Translations under genes and position numbers: made by a program | In this document: positions 1 through 6,307 of the stretch, piece by piece | How positions within the stretch are numbered: position 1 is the first letter of the stretch | Layout of the letters: each line of letters begins with the position of its first letter | Notes under the pieces: generated by a model | The model's database searches: none | Told to the model about the DNA's origin: nothing | The model's input: only the letters and a program-made list of their open reading frames with translations | IMG/VR virus record: IMGVR_UViG_3300013104_000073 | Span: 1-23,553 of that record | Length of the DNA stretch: 23,553 nucleotides | Strand: one strand, 5' to 3' | From: a virus

Positions 1-1
1 A

Positions 2-232
2 ATAGAAGCAGACTATGAAATTACGTTCGATATGTTTTGGAGGCAGTACAACAAAAAGATAAATAAAGTAAGATGCATTTTACTTTTTGGTAAGTTGAAT
101 AAAACCGAGCAGATAAAGGCTTTTGTTGGCATAAAAGAATATGATCGCTATTTAAAAAAAGAGATCTGGCGAAGCAAAGCCGATCCGGAAACTTATTTAA
201 GAAACAAGTATTGGCTGAATGAATATAAATAA
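2..232 (+). CDS. C-terminus of a phage replication-type protein (partial)
   Basis: The reading frame is open to the left edge, so only the last 76 residues are present; the first ATG in the window (32) is internal. The segment has the pattern FWxxYxKKxxK, then a spacer with a conserved YLKKEIW, and ends with PETYLRNKYWLNEY. This is the C-terminal signature seen in many phage replisome-organiser/DnaD-like or HTH replication proteins, whose ends read roughly as FWxxYPKK...TYLNxxxWxDE. The enzymatic or DNA-binding part would lie outside the window. The GemA-like gene follows directly, as in an early or middle phage operon. The assignment is by C-terminal motif only. Confidence 0.5.
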   Translation: MEADYEITFDMFWRQYNKKINKVRCILLFGKLNKTEQIKAFVGIKEYDRYLKKEIWRSKADPETYLRNKYWLNEYK

Positions 233-248
233 AATAAAAAGTAAAAAC

Positions 249-662
249 ATGAGTAAATACTCTTCATTCTTTGCCTCTTACAATGCAAGCGTTAAAAACG
301 GAAACTCTTATGATAGGGAAGAAATAATAGCAGCTTTCACTGATGGGCGAACTACATCGTTGAAAGAACTTACCGATGACGAACTTACTAAACTGGTTAA
401 TATTTTAAATGCTCAAAACAATATATACCTGCAGAAGAATGCGGGCCACAAAATGCGCCGTAAAATAATAAGCATGGCTCATGAGATGGGCTGGCATAAT
501 TTAATAAATGGCAAATGGGTGGCTGATATGCGCAGCATCAATACCTGGTGCCTGCAAAAAAGTTACCTAAAAAAAGAACTGAATAAATACACATACAACG
601 AACTTCCCAAGCTGGTAAGCCAGTTTGAAAACGTGTATAAATCGTTTTTGAAAAAAGTTTAA
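249..662 (+). CDS. GemA/DUF1018-like regulatory protein
   Basis: The product is 137 aa if translation starts at the ATG encoding MSKYSS; an ATG at 219 would add 10 residues but overlaps the upstream gene. The order of elements matches Mu gp16/GemA (DUF1018). A first helical half has SLKELTDDELTKLVNILN. A second half begins KMRRKIISMAHEMGW, with the pattern of the KI-x-LW-x-x-x-G segment. A terminal helix pair follows (YTYNELPKLVSQFENVYKSF). In Mu, GemA affects host gene expression and DNA gyrase; the role here is inferred from the family. The gene sits between a replication-type protein and small unknowns, where Mu-like phages keep this gene. Resemblance is by pattern, so moderate confidence. 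Confidence 0.5.
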   Translation: MSKYSSFFASYNASVKNGNSYDREEIIAAFTDGRTTSLKELTDDELTKLVNILNAQNNIYLQKNAGHKMRRKIISMAHEMGWHNLINGKWVADMRSINTWCLQKSYLKKELNKYTYNELPKLVSQFENVYKSFLKKV

Positions 663-704
663 AGTATCTTTAAACACTATTTTTAAATAATTAAAAAAAC
701 AGAA

Positions 705-1094
705 ATGGGAACAACTACAGCAAAAAAAACAAGTACTAAAGGATGCCTTTCTATAATGATCATTGCTTCGGTTATCGCATTTATTATGATTAAGGGATGT
801 GGTGATGATACTACTTCATCTCCCTCATCAAAATCTCATGAGGATGCTGCTTATATTGTTTCCAAAGATTTTGCAAAACAAAAACTAACTTATCCGGAAG
901 AAGCTGATTTCCCCTGGATTCCAAAATATTCTCAAATGGATGCTGATAGTATATACACAGTTGTTGGAGAAGTTACTTCAAAAAATGGGTTTGGCGTAAA
1001 GGTTAAATTCACTTACAAATGTCGTCTAAAATTTTTAGGAGGCGATGATTTAGACACCAATAATTGGCAGCTTATTGATATGGATATGTATTAA
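705..1094 (+). CDS. Small membrane-anchored protein, unknown function
   Basis: The 129-aa product has a basic N-terminus (KKTSTKG), one hydrophobic segment at about residues 14-30 (IMIIASVIAFIMI) and then KGCGDD. That could be a weak lipobox (IKGC) or simply a membrane anchor. The soluble part has AAYIVSKDFAKQKLTYPEEADFPW, then TVVGEVTSKNGFGVKVKF, then WQLIDMDM. This pattern, a conserved Y-P/S-x-A-x-F-P motif followed by a V-x-x-x-NxFG beta segment, occurs in many small secreted or anchored bacterial proteins of unknown function. It could be a superinfection or envelope-modifying accessory (moron) protein. No function can be assigned. Confidence 0.6.
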   Translation: MGTTTAKKTSTKGCLSIMIIASVIAFIMIKGCGDDTTSSPSSKSHEDAAYIVSKDFAKQKLTYPEEADFPWIPKYSQMDADSIYTVVGEVTSKNGFGVKVKFTYKCRLKFLGGDDLDTNNWQLIDMDMY

Positions 1095-1130
1095 TTTCTT
1101 TAGTCCGGCTTTTTGTTCACATTATTTATA

Positions 1131-1163
1131 TTGTCATGGATAAGTTATTAACTTGCTACTTTG
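1131..1163 (+). promoter_or_regulatory. Possible Bacteroidota-type promoter
   Basis: TACTTTG at 1157-1163 resembles the Bacteroidota -7 element TAnnTTTG with one base missing. A TTG at 1131-1133 lies 23 bases upstream, within the 17-23 range reported for Flavobacterium promoters. It would start transcription about 30 bp before the small gene at 1200. The 105-bp gap after the preceding gene otherwise shows no open frame. The match is imperfect. Confidence 0.3.
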
Positions 1164-1199
1164 CCAACATTTTCTAACCATTAAAACAAATTGCTTATT

Positions 1200-1403
1200 A
1201 TGACTGAGTACAACGACCATGAACTTATTTTAAGAATTCCTACACAATCTCCTCAAACAACCCATAGCCACCTTATAAAGGCGCTTGTGGCTACCGTGCG
1301 TTGGTTTGCGCATGCAGAGGTAACCAATTTCGACGCTGACAATATTTATTATCTGGCAGAATTTTTAGAGCAGGTAACCCCTTCAGAAAAGCAGTTGCAT
1401 TAA
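1200..1403 (+). CDS. Hypothetical protein, 67 aa
   Basis: The ATG at 1200 (MTEYNDHELIL) is chosen over a TTG three codons upstream because it gives a normal start. The product is acidic and has one likely amphipathic helix (SHLIKALVATVRWFAHAEV) and a second near the C-terminus (YYLAEFLEQV). No signal peptide, membrane segment or known motif is visible. It is followed 10 bp downstream by a convincing intrinsic terminator, so it is the last gene of the leftmost rightward unit. Family not recognised. Confidence 0.5.
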   Translation: MTEYNDHELILRIPTQSPQTTHSHLIKALVATVRWFAHAEVTNFDADNIYYLAEFLEQVTPSEKQLH

Positions 1404-1412
1404 AAAGAAACT

Positions 1413-1441
1413 AAAGCCTATTTATAATATGGGCTTTTTTG
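1413..1441 (+). terminator. Intrinsic terminator
   Basis: AAAGCCTAT and ATGGGCTTT pair over 9 bp (one G-U) around a 7-nt loop and run into a T7 tract. It lies 10 bp after the stop of the 67-aa gene and closes that transcription unit before the putative regulator. Confidence 0.75.
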
Positions 1442-1463
1442 TTGGTAATTATTTTTAACCAAC
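1441..1463. promoter_or_regulatory. Inverted repeat upstream of the putative regulator gene
   Basis: GTTGGT (1441-1446) and ACCAAC (1458-1463) form a perfect 6-bp inverted repeat with an 11-bp AT-rich spacer, 40 bp before the start of the HTH-like gene. Its size and position would suit an operator for autoregulation, but it could also be a secondary hairpin of the terminator next to it. No good -7 element is visible between it and the gene. Confidence 0.3.
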
Positions 1464-1503
1464 ATAAAAAAGATTTTTAAATTTATGCATTGTCTATATA
1501 CTT

Positions 1504-1830
1504 ATGAGCCCACGCGGAAGCCTCACTTTATTTAAAGATATTTTTATAGAATCCCCATCGTTTTCTGATGACATAAAAAAAAGAAAGGGAAGAAGCGAAC
1601 ATCACATTAGCCGTCGTAATGAATGCCTCATAGATCGGTATTTTTTCTATGCCAAATTCACTGGCAAACGTTATGACCTGGTGCTTAAAACAATAAGTGA
1701 TGAATTTTTTTTGAGCGAAGTAACGATTCCTGAAATTATTGATGCTAATTATGAACAGCTTGCATCTCTTAAAAAGGAGCAGCCAAATAAAAATTATTTT
1801 GTGAAAAGATGGCCCCATTTGATCTGGTAA
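1504..1830 (+). CDS. Small putative HTH regulator, Bacteroidota phage type
   Basis: The 108-aa product is basic and compact. Its core is KGRSEHHISRRNECLIDRY, then a segment TGKRYDLVLKTISDEFFLSE, then TIPEIIDANYEQL. The last two read like two helices of a helix-turn-helix (a phage-replication-repressor or Mor-like fold with ...LSEVTIPEII as recognition helix). It ends with FVKRWPHLIW. Small proteins of this shape recur in Bacteroidota prophages, generally unannotated. It is flanked upstream by a terminator and an inverted repeat, so it has its own transcription unit. It is convergent with the head operon, with only a 7-bp gap and no terminator. A late-gene activator role is possible but only inferred. 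Confidence 0.5.
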   Translation: MSPRGSLTLFKDIFIESPSFSDDIKKRKGRSEHHISRRNECLIDRYFFYAKFTGKRYDLVLKTISDEFFLSEVTIPEIIDANYEQLASLKKEQPNKNYFVKRWPHLIW

Positions 1831-1837
1831 AGCCAAT

Positions 1838-2353
1838 TTATACGTTATTAAAATCTATCTGCAAAGAAGGGTTGGCAGGTGTGAATGATTCTGCTGCACT
1901 ATCATCCATAAATATTGTATTGAATACTATTACCCGAACCCTGAAATTATCACCTTCTCTGCGTTCTGTTTGCGCACTAATTCTTGTGCAGGGCTGCATT
2001 AATCCATCGGCATTATAGCCTTGTATGGCCTGATAAAGCAATTGCTCCAACTCATAATATTGAAGGGCTTGTTCTTTTACAGAATCCGGGGCTCCGGCCT
2101 GTGAGGGGCTGAATGAAGGAAAGCCGAGCCTTAAAGTAAATTGTGCATTGCCCAATTGTACATTACTCTGCATTTCATCATAATTAGTATTACCGAAATC
2201 AATTAATACACATGGCCATGATACGGCAGGACGCTGATCATAATATTCCAGTTGCCCCAAATCCTGGTCAACCCATTTTATAGCAGGCACCTGTGTAGTA
2301 ATTTGGGTTTGTAATTTTTGGAGAAGCTGCGCAAAGAAAGATTGAAGTGCCAT
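1838..2353 (-). CDS. Tail terminator/neck protein (gp37-like)
   Basis: The 171-aa product is the last gene of the leftward head operon, 4 bp after the gpG-like gene. A helical N-terminus (FFAQLLQKLQTQI) leads into alternating beta segments: PAVSWPCVLIDFG, GNAQFTLRLGF, and the C-terminal RRVEGDNF-type strand seen here as ERREGDNFRVRVIVFNTIF. This is the pattern of small tail-completion or tail-terminator proteins (Mu gp37/DUF1834-like, lambda gpU-like). They cap the tail tube and join it to the head. Position after gpG supports this. The family is inferred from fold-like pattern and synteny, not from a diagnostic motif. Confidence 0.5.
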   Translation of the reverse strand: MALQSFFAQLLQKLQTQITTQVPAIKWVDQDLGQLEYYDQRPAVSWPCVLIDFGNTNYDEMQSNVQLGNAQFTLRLGFPSFSPSQAGAPDSVKEQALQYYELEQLLYQAIQGYNADGLMQPCTRISAQTERREGDNFRVRVIVFNTIFMDDSAAESFTPANPSLQIDFNNV

Positions 2354-2357
2354 AAAA

Positions 2358-2915
2358 TTATTTTACAATTGTTTTTAAGTCATTAAAAATTTGGGTTTGC
2401 AGTTGCTTTACCAATACCGGGCTATCATCCCAACTATTGGGGAAAAATTGACGCCTGGGTAAATTAACATTGCGTTCGAATGATTTTACAAAAATGTTTT
2501 TTTCAATGCCGTGAATGGTTTGCATTTGTCTTTTGCCTCCTTTATAAGTTCTTCCCGTGGGATGCTTAGTTGCAGATATTATTCTCCTTGTATGTGCTCT
2601 TACTTTTACGATACCATTAAAGCCATTATTATGTGCAGCTGCATATTTTACATTATTTTTTACATGAGCGGAAATGCCCTCGACAGTGAAATAATTCCCG
2701 CGTCTTAATGTTCCTGTTTTTACAAGAATTGTTCCCTTTCTTTTTATTGGTTGCCAGGGTTGGAATGTTTGCCCATGCCAGCCCTGATCCTGAAAGTTTT
2801 TATCAATGAAACGTAATGATATTTCACCGGCTTTACGAGGAAATTTATTGCGGGCATAGTTTTCTACCGCTTTTGATTTTTGATTTAAGAATTTTATAAA
2901 TTCTTCCGGATTCAT
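2358..2915 (-). CDS. Phage virion morphogenesis protein (Mu gpG-like)
   Basis: The 185-aa product has the virion-morphogenesis pattern: an early FIDKNFQDQGWHGQTFQPW, then KRKGTILVKTGTLRRGNY, NNVKYAAAHNNGF, and a final PRRQFFPNS followed by a helix. These match the W-P-L/I...LxxTGxLRxS...YAxxHNxG...PxRxFxG sequence of Mu gpG/HK97-gp10-type proteins. In that family the protein takes part in head completion and head-tail joining. A basic loop (HTRRIISATKHPTGRTYKGGKRQMQ) is inserted between the HNxG and PRR motifs. The gene starts at ATG 2915, just beyond a GC-rich hairpin region that separates it from the MuF gene. Confidence 0.75.
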   Translation of the reverse strand: MNPEEFIKFLNQKSKAVENYARNKFPRKAGEISLRFIDKNFQDQGWHGQTFQPWQPIKRKGTILVKTGTLRRGNYFTVEGISAHVKNNVKYAAAHNNGFNGIVKVRAHTRRIISATKHPTGRTYKGGKRQMQTIHGIEKNIFVKSFERNVNLPRRQFFPNSWDDSPVLVKQLQTQIFNDLKTIVK

Positions 2916-2923
2916 TATATTTG
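2916..2923 (+). promoter_or_regulatory. Perfect -7 element TATATTTG (Bacteroidota type)
   Basis: TATATTTG is a perfect match to TAnnTTTG and points rightward, against the flanking leftward genes. Transcription would begin at about 2928, immediately before a nested hairpin that ends in a T-tract. No clear -33 TTTG is visible in the AT-rich upstream sequence. An AT-rich match can arise by chance, so the pairing with the hairpin is the main support. Confidence 0.4.
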
Positions 2924-2927
2924 TATT

Positions 2928-2989
2928 GAAGAAGCGGGAGAACTCAGGGGGTGCTCAAACACCCGGCCTGATGATTTGCCCGCTTTTTT
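2928..2989 (+). ncRNA. Candidate small structured RNA between MuF and gpG
   Basis: The interval folds into three nested stems: AAGCGGG (2932-2938) with CCCGCTT (2979-2985), TCAGG (2944-2948) with CCTGA (2967-2971), and GGGTG (2949-2953) with CACCC (2960-2964). On the plus strand this is followed by six T residues, as in an intrinsic terminator, and preceded by a perfect TATATTTG -7 element. The result would be a roughly 60-nt RNA antisense to the end of the MuF message and the leader of gpG. Alternatively it is a processing or attenuation hairpin in the leftward message, where the T-tract is weak (CTTCTTC). Confidence 0.4.
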
Positions 2990-4322
2990 ATTTTCGATAA
3001 ATAAGTTGATTCTTTCTTTTATTGATAAGTTGTTTTTCGTTTAATATTTTTTTCCCTTTCTTATCTAAGGTTGTTACTTCTACAAATGAATATGGTTTTA
3101 TATTATTTTCGATGTCAGTGATAAGCATTAAAGGCCAGTTTCTATAATATTTTATATAGTATCTTTCCAATTTACCCTTATCGTTTTTATTGCTCCATAT
3201 TTCATCGGGCGATTTAATTACATCTAAAACATTTCCAATGTAATTTTCCCGATGTTCTTTTTTGTGATCTTCAATAGCATGACTGATAAAATCACGATCA
3301 ATTTGTAATTCCAATCCTGTGGGGTCTTTTTCGGTAATGCTTCCCTGGGGTGCAATGTCATTAAACCAGTTATATGCTTCTGCTTTATCAGCAAATTCTA
3401 TTTTAGGTTCAAAAGAAAATCTATTATATAAAGATTCAACGGAAGGCATTCCGTAATTTTTTTCTGCCTGCAATTGTTTAGGCTTTCCACTACCTGCCTG
3501 GTATTTATAGTATCCATCGGGGTCTAAAATTACTTTGGTATTACCTACGTTATGCTGGAAGTAATAAGGAATTACATCTTTATTTTTAAATGTTTTAGGA
3601 TCGGCGGTTACTTTCCCTGCATTTTCTTCGAGCCCGGGAATAACGAAGCAACGGCAATTCCAATCGTTTGGCGGATAAATAGTATTCCATATTGGATCAG
3701 AAGGAGGAGATGTAAAACCATCCAATAAAGCATGAGCAGGGCGCACACGATCATCTTCCACGGTGGAGTATTGAATATAATCCATATCCTTTAGTCTATC
3801 CCATTGAAAAGCCATCTGTGATCCGGAAATGGCAGTATTATATTCTGTTTGGAGCCAGTTAACATTAAACTGGTAACCTGCATCGAGGCAGGCATTTCTA
3901 AAGTCGGTGAAGCTTCTAAGGTTGCCATCTATATCATTGAGCAATGAATTAATATGAATTAACTCTGCCTGGCTTTTAGCTGCGCTGAACTGAAAAACAT
4001 TATCCTGAAAATGTGCCAGCAATGCATTGCGTGAGTCATCAAAGGAAAAGGTAGTGCCACCAAGCCCATTCTGAATAGCTTTTAAAAGATCACCTGCAGT
4101 TTTCCAATAAAGATCATCAGGCACCTGCTGATTATTTATTTTGCCATCATATACTGCACGGGCCAGTTTTTCTATGATGCTTTCAAAAGGATTATCATCG
4201 GAAAGATTATAAAGCCTTACTCCTAAGCCATCTGTCGAGTGAGAGTGATGATGTGAACAAACGTTTTCATAGATTTCTTTTAAATATTCAAATGCTTGCC
4301 CCGCAGTTACGGGGCTGGGTCG
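2988..4322 (-). CDS. Minor head protein MuF with C-terminal BECR-type nuclease-like domain
   Basis: The only standard start in frame is GTG 4124 (378 aa), but the frame is open and protein-like back to 4322, adding 66 codons without ATG, GTG or TTG. Those codons include a helix (FESIIEKLARAVYDGKI) that continues into the MuF domain. Numbering from GTG, the MuF core has FSAAKSQAEL (46-55), NWLQTEYNTAISGSQMAFQW (89-108), RVRPAHALLDG (126-136) and PPNDWNCRCF (151-160), the SPP1 gp7/Mu gpF signature. After a linker, residues 275-365 have DRDFISHAIEDHKKEHREN, SPDEIW, RYYIKYY, and a beta-rich end. This resembles the phage barnase-EndoU-colicin-RelE (PBECR) nuclease domains fused to MuF proteins. 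Expression probably needs a -1 frameshift from the portal gene. Confidence 0.75.
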   Translation of the reverse strand, partial: RPSPVTAGQAFEYLKEIYENVCSHHHSHSTDGLGVRLYNLSDDNPFESIIEKLARAVYDGKINNQQVPDDLYWKTAGDLLKAIQNGLGGTTFSFDDSRNALLAHFQDNVFQFSAAKSQAELIHINSLLNDIDGNLRSFTDFRNACLDAGYQFNVNWLQTEYNTAISGSQMAFQWDRLKDMDYIQYSTVEDDRVRPAHALLDGFTSPPSDPIWNTIYPPNDWNCRCFVIPGLEENAGKVTADPKTFKNKDVIPYYFQHNVGNTKVILDPDGYYKYQAGSGKPKQLQAEKNYGMPSVESLYNRFSFEPKIEFADKAEAYNWFNDIAPQGSITEKDPTGLELQIDRDFISHAIEDHKKEHRENYIGNVLDVIKSPDEIWSNKNDKGKLERYYIKYYRNWPLMLITDIENNIKPYSFVEVTTLDKKGKKILNEKQLINKRKNQLIYRK

Positions 4323-4328
4323 AAAAAA
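4298..4328 (-). other. Candidate -1 programmed frameshift signal (portal to MuF)
   Basis: On the minus strand the portal codons GAT TTT TTC contain the heptamer T TTT TTC (4328-4322), an X XXY YYZ slippery site in the right phase. After a 6-nt spacer (GACCCA), GCCCCG (4315-4310) pairs perfectly with CGGGGC (4303-4298) around the loop TAACTG, which contains the portal stop TAA. A -1 slip continues with CGA in the MuF frame. Slippery site, spacing, hairpin and the missing MuF start codon all agree. Product ratio cannot be judged from sequence. Confidence 0.7.
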
Positions 4329-5623
4329 TCAGCAAGTTGAGTCCTGAACTTATCCCAAAATTTTTGTTTGTAAACAAGTTTCTCCGGCTTATTCTTTTTT
4401 TGTTTTGGAATAATAGGAGATGCAGGAGGCATGGGAGGTGTTTGTTGTTCCTCTTCCATCTTCTTCTTTAATTCATCATAATTTTCCGGCTTTGGTATTC
4501 CGTAGGTTTCATAATAGTAATCATCGCCGACAGGAACTTGTTTTGAAACAAAATCATCAATGGTTTGCCTGTCGAGTAATTCTGCAAGATCAACTTCTTT
4601 TTCAAATTCAAATTTGCCGCGAATGTCGAACCCATAAGTTTGGAGGATGCGAAGAAATTTATCTGAGTTCAAACAATTTTCAACAAATTTCAGATCGCTT
4701 TTTGTAACATCGAGCTGTTGTTTGCCGTGCTCTTTTGATTGGGCATAGCCACTCTTTTTTGAACTTGTGGTTGTTTCGGTAACGGTGAGTATGATAACGC
4801 TCATTTCTTCATTACAAGCGGTTCTAAAGAGTTCCTGCAACTTACCGTCGCCGTTGCTTTGCTTGCCGTCTTTCATATCAAAATCGGCCTGCTTGGGGAT
4901 TAAGAGAGCCAAAGAGCTTCCTGCCTCATCCATTACATTTTTAAGCTCCTGTTTTGTTTTTAAATCATAAGCATCATATTTAATTATTCGTACAGGCTGG
5001 CCAAAAATTTCCACGTATTGAGCCCAATCTGCGAGATTACCTCTCTTCCAAAGTGCATAAGGAGAGCATTTCAACAATAGACCGAGGTCTTTCTTCTCGC
5101 CTATTACCCATATCAATTCCATGTTTTCGTAAGACCAGCCATCCTGCATATTCTGGTCTTTTGAAATAATGCCTAATTCCGGTTTAATATGTTTGCGGGG
5201 AATTTCTTCAAAAGTAAAGTCGGAACCCGGAATAAATTCGATACCGGATATTCCCCAAAAAAATGATTCAATAATTTTTTTCATTATGCCTCGCATTGCA
5301 ATGCTCTCGCATATTGAATTAAGGTCTCCATCTCCTGTGCCATTTATCTTATTACCTTCATTTTTTTCGTAATTGAAATGCAGATTTTTATTCAGAACTG
5401 CATCAATGCGCCTTTGCATTATGCCTGATAAATGGCCGTCAAGAATTACATCAGCGTATAAATCGTAGAGCCTTGTACGTAAGGGATAATAAACATTTTC
5501 GGCAGATTGAAGGGCTAACCTCCAGTCTGCAATATCTTTAGAAGAGCGGTCAGCACTTCTTATTACGATCTGGTTAACAATAAGGCTTTCCGGGTTTTGA
5601 ACCTTCTTTTTTTTTGATGTCAT
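4307..5623 (-). CDS. Portal protein, DUF935 (Mu gp29-like)
   Basis: The 438-aa product is a DUF935-type portal, the dodecameric ring through which DNA enters and leaves the capsid. Recognisable stretches are DWRLALQSAENVYYPLRTRLYDLY near the N-terminus, HLSGIMQRRIDAVL, and FFWGISGIEFIP. They are followed by KCSPYALWKRGNLADWAQY, EIFGQPVRIIKYD, and a C-terminal helical region (LAELLDRQTIDDFV). A Pro-rich linker (TPPMPPASPIIP) and a Lys-rich tail end the protein. Length fits the family. It lies upstream of MuF as in Mu (gp29, gp30). The last four codons follow a T TTT TTC heptamer, so a fraction of ribosomes may shift into MuF and give an 878-aa fusion (434 portal plus 444 MuF residues). Confidence 0.85.
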   Translation of the reverse strand: MTSKKKKVQNPESLIVNQIVIRSADRSSKDIADWRLALQSAENVYYPLRTRLYDLYADVILDGHLSGIMQRRIDAVLNKNLHFNYEKNEGNKINGTGDGDLNSICESIAMRGIMKKIIESFFWGISGIEFIPGSDFTFEEIPRKHIKPELGIISKDQNMQDGWSYENMELIWVIGEKKDLGLLLKCSPYALWKRGNLADWAQYVEIFGQPVRIIKYDAYDLKTKQELKNVMDEAGSSLALLIPKQADFDMKDGKQSNGDGKLQELFRTACNEEMSVIILTVTETTTSSKKSGYAQSKEHGKQQLDVTKSDLKFVENCLNSDKFLRILQTYGFDIRGKFEFEKEVDLAELLDRQTIDDFVSKQVPVGDDYYYETYGIPKPENYDELKKKMEEEQQTPPMPPASPIIPKQKKNKPEKLVYKQKFWDKFRTQLADFFDPAP

Positions 5624-5710
5624 TTTAATTCAGATTAAAACAATAAAAAGTTTTTAAATGTTTACTTGCAAAACAAAAACAAGGGCCTGCATAAAAGATG
5701 AATATTAACT

Positions 5711-6133
5711 CTACCAATGCTGACATTTTTTTAGCGTGGATGAAAAAGTTACTGAACTTCCTTCGGGGAAAGTAGTGGCAGGATCATCGGGTTTATAAGG
5801 CCATCCGTCCGGATCAATTTTACCTGCCATTATTTTATCGAAATAATCAATGGTATCTTCATAAGCAGTTCGGAACATGGCTACATCAATATTAGGATTT
5901 GAAAGTTTAATTAATTGCCAGCAAACAATATCCTTTACTTTATTTTTTAAATTTTCATCATCAAAAGTGTCTGCAAATATTTGCGTAAGATCATATTTAC
6001 TCAAATAACTTTTTGCTTCGGCAATGCCTGCATTAATTGCCTGAGTTACTTTAGTGTCATCTGCCCTTGTAATTTCATCTATGTTTTCGACATAAATATG
6101 AGATTGCAGATCATCTTTAGTTAAGTAAGCCAT
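5711..6133 (-). CDS. Head-tail connector, DUF1320 (Mu gp36-like)
   Basis: The 140-aa product begins AYLTKDDLQSHIYVENIDEIT, then KVTQAINAGIAEAKSYLSKYDL and VKDIVCWQLIKLSNPNIDV. This is the all-helical pattern of DUF1320 and related head-completion proteins, which open with YxTxxDL and carry a repeated A-x-x-E-A-x-x-Y-L helix. The family forms the connector ring under the portal. The C-terminus is short and Pro-rich (DPDGWPYKPDDP). Its ATG overlaps the stop of the 57-aa gene (TAATG), indicating translational coupling. The portal gene follows after 87 bp in which nothing else is recognisable. Confidence 0.7.
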   Translation of the reverse strand: MAYLTKDDLQSHIYVENIDEITRADDTKVTQAINAGIAEAKSYLSKYDLTQIFADTFDDENLKNKVKDIVCWQLIKLSNPNIDVAMFRTAYEDTIDYFDKIMAGKIDPDGWPYKPDDPATTFPEGSSVTFSSTLKKCQHW

Positions 6134-6306
6134 TATAATTCAATTTCATTATTAATAGAGTTGAGTCGCTCAATAGTTACCTCCCACTGATCGCCATCAT
6201 TGTCTTGAATAAGACATAAATGAACGGAGATCATTTTTATAAATTTTACATCCTGCTGAATAGAAGTTCCTTCATCCATTACCAATATTTCATCTTCAAA
6301 AAACAT
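6133..6306 (-). CDS. Small hypothetical protein, 57 aa
   Basis: This frame fills exactly the gap between the large terminase and the gp36-like gene. Its ATG (6306) is 1 nt after the terminase stop and its TAA shares a base with the next ATG. The product is MFFEDEILVMDEGTS..., with a central beta segment (KFIKMISVHLCLIQDNDGDQWEVTIERL) and no signal or membrane segment. Tight coupling on both sides and normal codon content argue that it is translated. It has no recognised family; its place suggests a small connector or packaging accessory protein. Confidence 0.6.
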   Translation of the reverse strand: MFFEDEILVMDEGTSIQQDVKFIKMISVHLCLIQDNDGDQWEVTIERLNSINNEIEL

Positions 6307-6307
6307 T

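Noticed and set aside
1528-1836. Minus-strand 102-codon frame opposite the HTH-like gene
   Set aside because: The plus-strand product has a conserved-looking charged/aromatic pattern with HTH-like helices; the minus-strand frame is Phe/Ile-rich and lacks domain pattern.
4124-4126. GTG 4124 as the true MuF start
   Set aside because: It would cut off a protein-like helix (FESIIEKLARAVYDGKI) and leave about 180 bp without function; the frameshift model explains the upstream open frame. It stays possible as a secondary start.
4253-4707. Plus-strand open frames over the portal gene
   Set aside because: They are antisense to strong portal and MuF coding signal and their peptides are low in complexity and basic, as expected for shadows.
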